Notes: generated by a model not told the origin, from the sequence alone. A stretch of 64,000 bases of DNA from Linnemannia hyalina (GCA_019671135.1 JAHRHY010000014.1:928001-992000), one strand, 5' to 3'; shown: positions 36,875 to 47,800, counted from the stretch's first letter. A program made the numbers and translations.

Positions 36875-36982
36875 CTAAGTGTAGGTTGGGCTGCTTCCTG
36901 AGGTCGATTGAGGATTAGAGGGCTGGCTGGAAGAAGAGTACGCAGCCTGAGTGTAGGTTGGGCTGCTTCCTGAGGTCGATTG
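36695..36982 (-). repeat. four 72-bp tandem repeats in array gene C
   Basis: Units start (minus strand) at 36982, 36910, 36838 and 36766. Each encodes 24 residues beginning QSTSGSSPTYTQAAY and ending QPSNP. The units are nearly identical in DNA, so the expansion is recent. Unit 2 carries TAG where the other units have CAG at repeat codon 12. Confidence 0.92.
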
Positions 36983-38606
36983 AGGTTGAAAGATGATGGG
37001 GGCTGTGGTTAGGGGCTGTTCCTGGGAGAAGAGTGTTGGTGGTGTGTAGGTGTATGGTTGCTGTTGCTGTTGGTTATGGTAGTCTGATGGGTTGGGCTGG
37101 GGCATTTGGTGGTGAGAGGTAGATAGGAGGTGCTGACTCTGTTGCTGATAATATGCCTGCTGCTGTTGTTGATTGGGGTAAACTTGCTGCATGAGAGGAA
37201 GAGCTGGAGGAGTAGTTGCATCCTCGATTTTACCAGGATCCTGATAATCGCTGTTCGTAGGAGGGCTGACAGCCGCTGGCTTATATCCATTGCGACGTTT
37301 GCGAACAACGAAGAAAACGATCAGGGCAATAACGACCAGTCCACCGACAACTCCTCCAATGATAGCGCCTAGGGGAGACTTTGTGCCGCCGTTATCATCG
37401 CCGCCGTTGTTGCTAGACGAAGTAGGGCTTGGAGGTTTAGCAGCCTTGATCAAATTAGGACCTGTCCAAGTTCCTCCGGTGGTGTCGAAGCTGTTGATGA
37501 AGACGTCGCTGGTGTTAGAGGTGCTGTAGATGATGATTTTTGATCCCAATACGGCTGCTGACTGGACGGTGGAGAAGGTAGGGACGTCGCTTGTGATGGA
37601 GAGGGCCTGGAGTTTTGGGGATTGGCTCGGGTTGATGGAGTAGATGACTGTCGTTCCATCGGACGCCTACAACGGAGAAGGAGGGATTAATGTCGACGAA
37701 TTAATGTGCAACAAGGAAAGTGGGATTAGGAGTCAAAGTTAAAACGATCGAGTGTTACAATGTGTTTACCTTGTCCAAGAGATATCCGACGTTGCTCATG
37801 GTCACTGGGATCGCAGCGTCCGTCAACTTAATTCCACTCATGTCCACGTCCTGAGCCTTGGCCAGGGTGATAAGGCTACCATTGGGGTCTCCGAGAACCG
37901 AGTTCGTGTTGAGTTGGGTGCTGAAGATTGTGCCTGCGCCAGCCTTGTCAAAGACAACACTGTATCCTGTTAAGCCTCCTGGTGAAAAAGTCCCCACAGT
38001 CACACTTGGAAGTGCTGAAGGATACTGGGACGTGTAGTACCTATCGAAAAGGGAAAAAAAACAATGGTCAGATATATGAAAAGGTGCAAAGGGTGAGCTA
38101 GGGCCAGAGCAAACATAAACAAATCGACCTTACGAGTGGAAGGAATAGAGAGAATCGGTCGCGTTGAATCGGGTTCCGCTCCAGGAAGAACCAGTACCCG
38201 AATACGTGCTGTTGGTATAAACATGAAAAAAGTCAAAGTAGCCATTGGTGCCCGCAAAGGAAAACAGCTTTGGCGAGACGAAAGCGACATCACGGTAGTA
38301 GATGGGAGGTTCGATATTGCCGTTGGCTCTGATGTTGGTGAATCGAGAGAGTGAGCCGAACTGTGCAAAGAAGGCGATTGAGGCTGGGTTGCCTGAGTAA
38401 GGAAAACAGGCAGTGGGACTTTTACTCGTCCAATCCGTAGGGAAACTTTGTGTAGCGTAGAGGGTTGCAACGGGGGAATTGAGGTTAGAGAGGTCGAGTT
38501 TGTGGACGTTAAGGGTTCCTTCGGCGGCTGAGGAGATACCGAGAAGTAGGAGGTCCTCCGTGGCTGTTGATGTCAAGCAGGGGTATGTGTACAGGGGTAC
38601 GCTCAT
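36875..38606 (-). CDS. array gene C: membrane protein, truncated by an in-repeat stop
   Basis: Exons 38606-38134, 38040-37770 and 37666-36875; 511 residues as read. The ectodomain starts VPLYTYPCLTS, with second Cys TACFPYSGN, SPKLFSF, SWSGTRFNAT, SVTVGTF, AIPVTM..GYLLDK and FINSFDTTGGTWTGPNLI. The membrane helix 347-369, LGAIIGGVVGGLVVIALIVFFVV, has the same glycine zipper as B and D, followed by RKRR. The tail is Gln-rich with YTYTPPTLFSQ and then the 24-residue repeats. The frame stops at TAG 36877-36875 inside repeat 2. An in-frame TAA lies 27 bp upstream of the ATG, so no leader peptide can be added within this exon. The stop could be a real allele, a sequencing error, or be read through. 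Confidence 0.82.
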
Positions 38607-38852
38607 GGTCAGAAGTAGGTGTGTTCCTGATTAAAGTGTAGGTGCAGGAGGAGGAGAGCAAACGTTTGAATAAAGGGGTTGAGTCGTTAGGAAGGAAGAA
38701 GAAAGGGGTGTATATGGAGAGGGAAGAAGGGGTGGTGAAGGAAGGGGACGGAGAAGGTAAAGAAAAGAAGGAGAGAAGAGAGAAAGGAGAGGAAAGGACA
38801 CTTGAGAGTAACCCAACAAAGAGGATGAGACCACCTTAGATGGTGGTAGTTG

Positions 38853-38886
<34 letters not shown>

Positions 38887-40051
38887 TCATTTATTTGTTA
38901 CTCCAACCCTTGTTCGTTACACTCGTTGTTGTGAGCCGCAATAAGCGCAAGCTAAACAGCAAGTTCGGCTCTTGGCCCCTTCATTAGCCAACAAAGAAAG
39001 GTCCGCTTCCTCCTTCTCTCTCCCGGGTTCATCTTTGGTCAAGAAACGAGAGCCCAATTCCCTGTGTCCCTCTGAGTTAGACCTATGCGCCTTCAAAGTC
39101 GCACTCTCTCTGTCTCTGCGACTTTATTCCATTCTCCTAACCTTCTACATATTCTCTGTCATCTGTATATGGTGGCAAAACCTTCTTCCACTTCCAGTTA
39201 TACAGTCGAAATAACAATGATATCTGATTGCAGAGTGGTATGGTGCGCGTAGGTCCGGCATGCAAAACCTCTGGGGATGTCTGGCAGTAGAGAAAACAAG
39301 GCATTTTCTTTTTAGAGGTTTCTTCTCAAGAATGATTCTACAACAGACTTCTTCCTATCAATCACCGATCCTTGACTTTTCTTCCTCCCTTCACGTCTTC
39401 GCCCATGGTCTCAAATTGTTTGTTTAGCAGAGAACCTGTTTGTTGTGCGTAGAACCACTTCATTCTCCTTTTATTTCCGCGCGAAGAAAAGTAAGGAGAC
39501 GAAGTTCTTCACCTTCGCTTGATGAGTGAGAGACAAACAACAAACAAACAGCATCGTGAGAGGGGAGGTTTGTGCGACCATTCCTTCTTGTATCTTTTGT
39601 GGTTTATCCTGCCTAATTTCTAGAATCGCCATTTCGTACACAGGCAAGAATGCATGCTTCTTCTCTTTCTTCCGCTCTCATTCACAACAGGCATGAACCC
39701 CCCCCCCTTTTTTTTTGCCGAGATAATATGCCCGATGATAACGTCTCGAAGGGGGGGGGGGGGGGGGGGCGACGACAAAGTCCCTTATTTTTGCTGTCGG
39801 CTTCTTGGTACCAGAAAAAAGAGGATGGTAAAAGCGAAGTAAAGAAAAACTTGGGACAGGGCAGAAAAGGGAGCCGTATCCTCTCTTATTTTCTATTTGT
39901 TGAAATGACATGCTTTATTGGTCGTTCATGTGGGCTTGTTTTTTTTTCTTTCTCATTTTCTCATATTTTTTTTCGTTCGTATTTGGTGTATTAGATTGGG
40001 CGTATGGTATAGATTCCGCGGACCTCCTGCTTGTTCGTGTCCAATTCCCGT
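38607..40051. other. spacer between array genes C and D
   Basis: 1.4 kb with no defensible gene. It contains the CT-rich leader of gene C, a (CT)n microsatellite at 38863-38884, a C10/T run near 39698-39716 and a run of 19 G at 39751-39769. A broken fifth paralog was looked for and not seen. Confidence 0.5.
39698..39769. repeat. C-run and G-run able to pair
   Basis: Ten C at 39698-39707 and 19 G at 39751-39769 lie about 45 bp apart and could form a hairpin; the G-run could also form a quadruplex. Both are homopolymers, so their length in the assembly may be unreliable. Confidence 0.6.
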
Positions 40052-42390
40052 TTACTGAGAGGGGTGGTGGTACCCAGTAACAGTAGGGGGAGTGTAAACA
40101 ACAGGAGTCTGGGAGGGGCTGCCTACTGAGGCGCCAGGAGAAGAACCAGTAGGCAGCAACTGGTAATGTGAAGGCGAAGTGCCCTGCGAAGGGATGCTTC
40201 CAGGCTGCGTTCCGGGTGGGTAGACGTAGGCCTGTTGGCTCTGAGCGGGCGGGATGGAGTAGACTGACTGGTGGGCTTGAAAGATGTTGGGGTTTTGGCC
40301 AGTAGGCAGTTGCTGGACAGTGGGTAATTGATTGGGGGGTGCAGAGTATGGATTGTAGGACAAGCGGGGGTCGGCGTATCCTGGCTGTGCCTGCTGTGGT
40401 TGTACTTGTTGTTGTTGTTGGAAGACCTGAGGTTGGAGCTGTTGCAGCTGCTGTGGTTGGAACTGTTGTTGTTGTTGTTGCTGAGGTTGGAACTGTTGTT
40501 GCTGCTGCTGTGGTTGGAACTGTTGCTGTTGAGGTTTGAACTGAGGTGCGGTGACATAAGGCGATTCCTGGTAGGCGGGGGTGGGGGCCTGAAGGGCTGC
40601 TGCTGCCGCTCCTGGTGCTGCTCCTGGTTGCTGGGAAGTCTCAGCATAGTAGGTAGGGACAACGGGAGCGTCAGCCTTCTTCTTCTGACGACGGCTGCGG
40701 ATGAACAAGAAGGCGACCAGAGCTATAACGACCAAACCACCAACAACACCTCCTACAATAGCTCCAATAGGTGCACCCTTATTCTCACTGCCAGAAACAC
40801 TATTACCGCTGCCGTTGCCATTGCCACCGTTGTTGCCTCCGGGCGTTGAAGGGTTTCCTGAGGAGGAGGGTCGGGCTGGAGCAGCCTTCAATCCAATGCC
40901 TGCCCACGTCCCTGTTATTGTGTCGAAGCTGTTGAACGAGGCTGTGGTTCCGACAACGCGGTAAGTGATGATTTGGGAGTTCTGGGAGGTGGCTGCGATG
41001 TTGGCGGAGAAGGGCAAGACGTCGCCAGTGGTGGTGACGACCTGCAGCTTGTTGGACTGACCTGGGTTGATGGAGTACACGATCGTGCTTCCATCAGTTG
41101 CCTGGATGTGTGAGCAAAAGAAGACGAAAAACAGGGGGTTAGGGAGGTCCAAGAGTCGATCGTTCGTTAGCACAATTGTATGTGTTAGAGGGATGGGTGG
41201 GCGTAAATTATGGTCAGTGAGAGAAGAGTGCAGATAGGGAGGCACACAACATCCGATCAAGCACATTTTTTGTCGTTTTTTGTGTACTTTTGGCATGCAT
41301 AATATAGATTATCTCCACTTAGTCATTCTTTACCTTGTCAAGAATATAACCGGTTGTGCCAATGTTGACGGGGATGGCGTCCGAGGTCAACTTAATGTTG
41401 TTCATGTCGACAGTTTGAGTGACGCCAAGGACGAGCAGGTCGGTGATCAAGGGGTTCGACTTGTCGTATCCAGTGGCGGCGTAGACCCTTCCTGAGCCAG
41501 CGTTGTCAAAGACGGTCAGATATCCGCTGGCGGGTGCAACTGCGCTGGGGACGTAAGTGCCGAGGGAGAGGAGAGGAGTCGAGACAGGGAACGTCTTCAT
41601 CCCAGTGCTAAGTGAAAAAAGACAGAGAGATTGGGGGATGCACGCGGTAAGTTATAAATTACAATGGGAGACGATTAGCTCATTCCTGTCTGTTGCTCTC
41701 TCTCTCGCCCTTTCCCCCTTTACTGTCTCCCTACTCTTTCCCCCCAACCAGCCGTTCAAACACAGGGGTTTGGGAGGAGAAGTGGCGAAAAAAAATTCAG
41801 TGGAATTTTGTTTGTAATCCCAACTTTGTCGAGAGATGGTCGCTTCTCCTCATTCGCTCCTTTAGTTTGTTGTCATCAACCTACTTCATGGTTCCAAAGA
41901 GTCCACTGGTTCCGTTGAGACGAATCCCGACCCAAGGAGAGCTGGTAGCAAGGGTAGTCTGGTTGGTCAAGGCCGCAACATAGGCAATAGGCCCCGCATT
42001 GCCCACAATGGCAAAGTTCTTGGGTGACATCCATGCGAATGTATCAAACCGCGAAGGGGCCTCGACGACTCCAGTCGTAAGAATGTTGGAATCGTATGAG
42101 GTAAAAGGACCAAACTGCTGGAAATGCAATGCAGCCGTGCTGGCGTTGGTGTCGCCCGGGTAGGTTGAACAGGCCTTTGGGACGTTGTTCTTCCAGTAGA
42201 GGGCGTTGAGGCTCGAAACTGCCTTGGTCGAGAGAGGGGTCTGGATGTTGGCGATATCGACGACGTAGACTTCAAGTTGTCCGTTGGTAACGTCCGAAAC
42301 TCCTGCGAGGTAGACTTGTGTCGACCCTTTGGTGATGAAGCTGGCGATGCATGGGTTGGTGAAGGTTGGGATCACTGTTGAGCTAGACAT
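40052..42390 (-). CDS. array gene D: membrane protein with glycine-zipper TM and Gln-rich tail
   Basis: Exons 42390-41885, 41607-41334 and 41101-40052; 609 residues; intron phases 2 and 0. The ectodomain begins VIPTFTNPCIAS, with second Cys KACSTYPGD, SPKNFAIVG, PWVGIRLNGT, LLSLGTYV, AIPVNI..GYILDK and FNSFDTITGTWAGIGL. A Gly/Asn/Ser stalk leads to the membrane helix 372-394, IGAIVGGVVGGLVVIALVAF, then RSRRQKKK. The tail contains repeated QFQPQQQQ units and VVYTPPTVTGY close to the end. The leader upstream of the ATG is CT-rich and open in frame, so a longer hydrophobic N-terminus is possible on paper but is not shared by A or C. Intron 1 uses a GTAGGT donor. Confidence 0.86.
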
Positions 42391-43766
42391 TTTGTGATAT
42401 GAGAGGAGGGGGAGGGAGAGGAGGAGGAGGAGGAAAGTTGGAGAGGAGGGGTCGGGGGAAGGGGCACGAGGTCGGAAGGAGAAAAAAAAGAGGAAAGAAA
42501 AAAGAAGAAAGAGTAAAAAAGAGAAGAGTAAAAGAAAGATGCGAGTGAGAGAGAGAGAGAGAGAACTGTAGTTGAGTTGACATGCCGCCCTGGATAATGA
42601 CTCTTGCTCAACATCAGAACCCAATTGAGCGCAGAAAAAAAAGAAAAAAAAGAACAACAACAACTGCTCACATCGCTCTGGCTGGGTGGTGGCAATGTTT
42701 TGTTTAGTGGATTTTTTCTTCCCTCTGCCCTGCCGCACACTCAAAAGAAGGTAGGCTAATGGAATCCATAGTTTTTTTTTTGTTTTTTATTTTTTATTTT
42801 TTATGGTTTGTCTCGATCAAAACAAAAAAGAGGGAGCGGCGGGCACGACATTACAGGCACCAAACCCTATTCGTCTCTCATCAGTCACCACTCACCACTT
42901 GCTCTTTCATCACTTTTCTCGAATAAAAAAAAATACACTAATCTAAACTGGGTGGGCTCTAGGTCGACAAACAGACATCTTGACGACCCACAGCATAGCA
43001 CTGCCGCTTACTGGATCCCGCTACGTCTCTCAAAGCAAATCAGGCTCCTTCAAAACTCATACCCAGCTCGGCTCCGTCCTTTTACTTCCCGCTTTCTTTG
43101 CTCCTGTGTTGGCCACTTTTTCTGGGGGTACGCAAGTACCCTTTGGTAAGTGCGAAAGATTTTTGATTGTCCGCCTGCGCACGAAAAATTGCAAAATAAA
43201 AAAAAAATTGATGGCGCACGTTGTTGAGGATGGATGGTCTGGGCTAAAGAAATATCCCAGGAAAGGAACGGGAAGAATGGGCGTTTTATTTTTACTTTTA
43301 ACAGTTTGTAACGTGGGCGAGAACAGCAGCCAAGTTATATGTGAATTGGGCCGTTCTTCGTTCTCTCTCTCTCCCCCTATTTTCTCAGCGGTCACCTGCA
43401 TATGTTTGCAACACCATCCCACCATCCCTTGGATCAAATAAGCGCACTGAAAACGCGTGTGGTACCCACCTTCTGTTTAGTTCACTATATTTCCGTTCTT
43501 GGCTGTGCTTGCATGTTTTTCAAATATCGACTATCACTCTGACGGATGAAAAAAAAACTATCTACGATATGCGAGACCTTTTTTCATCTTCAAGAGTGGT
43601 GAAGGAGACGCGAATATTTAAAAAAGAGAGTAAATTTCTTCTCCCGTAATTCACCTCTTTCTTACTTTCGCTTCTCAGCCCCTACTCAATCATACTCCAC
43701 AACAAACCCTTCGCCACACTGTAACCCACCTACACACACACACACACACACACACGCTCGCTCACA
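42391..43766. other. divergent intergenic region, array gene D to peptide gene 1
   Basis: The CT-rich leader of gene D (minus) covers 42391 to about 42740. Short frames at 42980-43441 contain a hydrophobic stretch but lack support. The right end holds an AT-rich stretch (TATTTAAAA near 43615) and an (AC)n tract at 43732-43755 just before the ATG of the first peptide gene. Confidence 0.5.
43732..43755 (+). repeat. (AC)12 tract in the 5' leader of peptide gene 1
   Basis: Twelve AC units end 12 bp before the ATG. The second peptide gene has a shorter, related CA-rich leader (ACACACGCACACA) right before its ATG, so the duplication probably included the leader. Confidence 0.8.
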
Positions 43767-44006
43767 ATGAAACTCGCTATCCTCAGTACCCTCGCACTCC
43801 TTGCGTTCGCACATCTGATGTCAACCGTCCTAGCCTCACCCTCGCCAGAGTCCCTGCCAGAAGGAGTCGAGATTGCCAACAACAAGCCCAAGGACACGTC
43901 ATGCACCGACAAAGGAGGAGAGTGCACGACCGCCAAGTGCGGAAGGGTGCAGTTCAAGTCCAAGCAATGTCCAAGCTGTCAACACTGCTGCGTCTGGGTC
44001 ACTTGA
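43767..44006 (+). CDS. small secreted cysteine-rich protein, copy 1
   Basis: Single exon, 79 residues. A signal peptide (about 1-23, MKLAILSTLALLAFAHLM then STVLA) is followed by a short Pro/Glu-rich segment and a compact C-terminal domain with seven cysteines: C-x6-C-x4-C-x8-C-x2-C-x2-CC, ending CCVWVT. The pattern resembles disulfide-stapled secreted peptides found in many fungi, including effector-like and defensin-like ones, but I cannot assign a family. An odd cysteine number suggests that one is free or that the protein dimerises. The duplicate copy lies 0.5 kb downstream on the same strand. Confidence 0.8.
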   Translation: MKLAILSTLALLAFAHLMSTVLASPSPESLPEGVEIANNKPKDTSCTDKGGECTTAKCGRVQFKSKQCPSCQHCCVWVT

Positions 44007-44473
44007 ATCCCTACGTCTAGGTCTGTATTCGCATCGCCTCACACCCTTTGTGAAGAGAAAATAAAGAAAATAACAACGCGTATGCATGATTTTTTTCCCC
44101 CCCATGGGGCTTTAAAGAATTCACAAATAAAAAGGCCCAAAGATGCACAGAGAAATAACCTAAGGATGCAGTAAGACGAAAAGAAGGTATGTGCGAAAAA
44201 AGAAGGAGTGCATTGGAAAAAAAAACACAACCACTTCCCTTCCTTTAGCATCCATCTCATTCAAACCCACATATACCTCCGACTCTCAAACGAATATTAT
44301 CCAGTTCCTTAATTGGCTCGGTGAGCATTTAGTGACGAGGGCATTGGAAGATCTCTCTCCTTCTCCCATGACCCACTCTCTTCCTCTCTTACTCACCTGC
44401 TCACACAAACACAGACACACATACAACGAACCTTTCACCAATACCACAACCCAACACTGCACACACGCACACA
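44007..44473. other. spacer between the two peptide genes
   Basis: The 3' flank of copy 1 with AATAAA-like words (about 44060) and the promoter of copy 2. A long + frame crosses it but starts and ends without support. Confidence 0.5.
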
Positions 44474-44857
44474 ATGAAGATCGCGTTACTCAGTATCCTC
44501 ACCCTTCTCGCGTCGGTACAGCTGTCGTCGACCATCTTGGCCATACCAGCGCTGGCGCCAGAGGGACCCGATGTTGCCACCGACAGGCCCAAGTACACGT
44601 CGTGCGCCAAAACTGGAGGAGAGTGTCTGGAGGCGATAAAACTCGGACTGCAGTCGTTCGTTTCCGGACAAAGTGCAGCCGAAGAACGCTGTTGCGTCTG
44701 GATAAATGGAGTCCAACGGCCAGTGTTGTATTCGCCATACCCTATCTACTTGCAGATAAAAGACAGAGACAAAAGACAACAATCCCCCCCCAAAAAAAAA
44801 CACACTATTACTGCAGTTGGGGAGATTTACACATCAAACACACTAATCTCGTTGTGA
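44474..44857 (+). CDS. small secreted cysteine-poor paralog, copy 2
   Basis: Single exon, 127 residues. The signal peptide (MKIALLSILTLLASVQL, then SSTILA) and the spacing up to CCVW match copy 1, with TSC, GEC and CC kept. The three cysteines between GEC and CC are replaced, leaving four. Where copy 1 stops with TGA just after CCVWVT, the aligned base triplet here is part of TGG, so the frame runs on for about 30 residues, ending in a Lys/Gln-rich sequence, and overlaps the 3' end of APC4 on the other strand by 31 bp. The copy is either decaying or has gained a new tail. Expression is not known. Confidence 0.65.
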   Translation: MKIALLSILTLLASVQLSSTILAIPALAPEGPDVATDRPKYTSCAKTGGECLEAIKLGLQSFVSGQSAAEERCCVWINGVQRPVLYSPYPIYLQIKDRDKRQQSPPKKKHTITAVGEIYTSNTLISL

Positions 44858-47800
44858 CTATGGACGCTGATGACTTGACCCTTGTCCCGATCATTGCACG
44901 CTATCCGCATAGGCCCACTCTTCTGCCGATCCTGCTGCTGTTGTTGCTGATGCCGAGCATCTAAAGAAGAGCCCTCCGACGCCGGCTTAAGAAACGAGAA
45001 CGAACGAGAGGCACCATCCACATCCATCAAAGTCTGTCCATCTAACGGCGTGACACAGCGGGATCGGTCGATCGGTAGTGTGTACACGTTGATGGCTCCC
45101 GAAGTACTGAACGCAGAGGATGTTGTAGCGTGGGTGTCCTGCGATCTCGCTCTGTCCAGAGCATGAACCAGTCTGTCTACCACACAGTCGTAAGAGGCGT
45201 CAAAAGATTCCAATGGCACCAGTAATGTCGATACTGGTTGGTATGGACGGTTGGGTGTGAGCAGAGGAACAGACACAACAAACTGGTCATCTTGTGCGGC
45301 GCTTGCATGGCTTGCATTGTCGACTGCAACGGCAGGTCTGGAAGAGTTCAACAAGATGCAGAGCGAGTTGTCATCCAAAAATGTAAGGTCTCGCACCTCA
45401 AAGGATGGTTGTGATTCAGACGAAGCAGGAGGGTTCTGCATCTTGGCCAGCGCAAGGGCTGATTCGGGGATATCGGTCTCGCTCATTTCATGCGACATAA
45501 CGGATATGCTCCGGTCGTACGACCCATGTGTAGACATGGCAGAAGGCGCTCGAGCAGAGTCATGCTCCTGGAGCGAAAACATTGCGATCTCCAAATCCTG
45601 CTCGCTCAAAAGCTTGTGGCAGCCTGATAATGGGGTCTGTTTCTCCTGTCCGGTAGAAGTTGCAGCAGTTGGTTGTTCAGTTTTTGGCTTTGTGGATGAA
45701 GGCTTGATCGGTTGTGCCAGGATGAGGGTCCCTGAGCCCACAGTTGTCTCCTCGTTGATGTTTTCCGATGCCTTTCTCTTCCGACTTGGTGTTGCCAATG
45801 CAAGGTCGTTATCTTGTTCCATCCTGCATCTGTTTGTATCCCCTCTCATAGTCCTCCGGGACCTAAGCACAATCACTGTGTTCCATAAAGGAGACATTAG
45901 TAATTAGTATTGGAATAGATACCATCATTGTGCGCATCCGTCCTGATTATAGCACTTACAAAGTGAACCGGGGATGCTGTCTCGTGGTCCGAGATATACT
46001 ACTAAATAGTGCCAAGGGAGAAGGTTCTAATCAAAACAACGAAAACATCAACAATTAGTGGCGTTACATGGTCAATTCAAACTTCGCCTCATAGACAAGC
46101 ATCTGCAAACATATATCTGCGGCATTCTTACATTGTAGCAGTATCGTGTTGCAAACTTGGGGACCATCTGAGTATCCGTGCTATCCGCGTTCTCCATTAT
46201 GATGTCGCCACTGACTGTTGGACCATATCCCAGTACATCTACCACATGCGTAACCTTCATGCTTTCACCAAGCGCCTTTTGCGGACCATCAAAGATTGCG
46301 TGGCACTGCATCGTCATCAGCCCCAAGTGTCGTTCAATAGTCAACGGTGTCGGCGGTTTATGTGACGGGGATACGGGCACTTCGTTGGGCTGAGATTTGG
46401 AGAACTGAACTGTCGAAGCTGATGACTTTGTAAAGAGAGTGACAGAAGGAGACTTCTTGGGAGGCAACGATCCAAAGCCTCGACCAGACATAGCCGCAGC
46501 AATGGCGACACCTGCAAAGGGGTTGGTCGTTTTCGTTTGTGGCGGGGATTGAATGTCCAAGTTGGTGTCCTTCAATGCCGAGGCTGCGCGCAGTTCATCT
46601 GAGAAAGAGTATACGATGGGATACGTCGGGGTCGCGTTGTATACCCCAGCTTCCTGATCGCCATTAATTGCTGAAGCTTCGACTGCCTCCTGGAAAAAGC
46701 GCTCGAGGCAGTTATTGGTGAGTCCCGCTTTCAAATATTGTGAAACTCCCTTGACATCGACAGGTGGAAAGTCTTTTTGCCCTTCATCGGCAGGGTCGTC
46801 TGGTCCTCTGGCAGGCGGATGTAGTTTCTCGAGAACTATTGATTATGAAGATATTGCACTGTCAGCATTCTCTTATACGTAGCATAAGGATTAAGATGAA
46901 GACAATAAGACAATGATATACTGTACCTTGCTCAAGCCAGTTTTCAAACTCTGAAAACTGCTTCATTTCGACCTTGATTGCCTGGAAGAGTCCCTCAATC
47001 ACGCCCATAAAGTCGCCCACGATGATGATGCAGTTGTAAACAAGCGCCTCGTCCAATCGCAGAGGGCCATACTGCTCGGTCCTACATCAAATCGACAAGG
47101 ACAAGTTAGTTAAGCTTCTTCAGTTACATTCCATAAACCTACTCAAACACGTTGTCGAGATCACACACCAGCGACTAAAACCAAGTAAATCTGACAGGAT
47201 GACCAAAAGCCTCTCGCAAGCAGGCAAAAGACACTCGAATGCGACACGCTGAAGATTCTTGTATGCGGCCCTAACAGACTTATCCCAGCGCTTGAGATCG
47301 TGTGTGTTGAGGTCCTGCTGCAAATACTGTCCCATACTCTCACTTGGGCGTCCTGTCAGAAGCATCTGGATAAACTCGTACGTCGGAGTCGTCATTACTA
47401 AATAATGAGTGTAGTTTCAAACGAAGACGTTATTATTCAGTAACTCCCTTCATTTCTAAGCTGCAGCCTGTGACGAGACGAAAGGAAACTCTTACTATCG
47501 TTTGATGTCAGAGACTTTTGAAGGCTCTCAACACAATCCTCGGCCATCATGCTGATTTTTTTATAGTCGGTCTTCATGACCTGCAGCCCATCATTGAGGT
47601 ATTGCAGCAAGTTCTTTATAGGACGCTTGTGTAACCCAAGCATGCGAATCTCCTGAGAATGGTTGTCGAGCAAGCTGGAGTTGAGAGTGACTTGCAGCAG
47701 TTGTTGAGAAGGCACCAATCCCGATTCATCCTTGGCATGAGTTCCACGGGCGATAATATTGATCTCTGACAAGTCTAGTTGGACATCTGCTGTCAGTATG

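Noticed and set aside
38607..40051. Search for a fifth, broken array paralog in the large gap
   Set aside because: None of the family blocks (PC start, SPKxF, RFNAT, ILDK, glycine zipper) was seen on either strand.
42980..43441. A + frame with a hydrophobic stretch ending at a GTAAGT
   Set aside because: No downstream exon in a compatible phase was found and the rest of the frame is unlike protein.
44191..44964. A 257-codon + frame across the peptide genes
   Set aside because: It overlaps copy 2 in another frame, has no signal peptide and includes UTR-like sequence; copy 2 matches copy 1 and is preferred.
45820..45900. A short APC4 ending via the acceptor at the GTCCCGG site
   Set aside because: It would stop after 17 residues and drop the conserved C-terminal propeller strand. 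The acceptor ending at 45876 keeps the long frame to 44827.
47100..47170. An apparent frameshift in APC4, with a continuation reading CDLDNVFE
   Set aside because: A GT donor inside the Trp codon of GFSRW joins in frame to the exon starting at 47081, giving SRWTEQYGPLRLDE, which fits the APC4 family and keeps all phases. The other reading needs a stop or a too-short intron.
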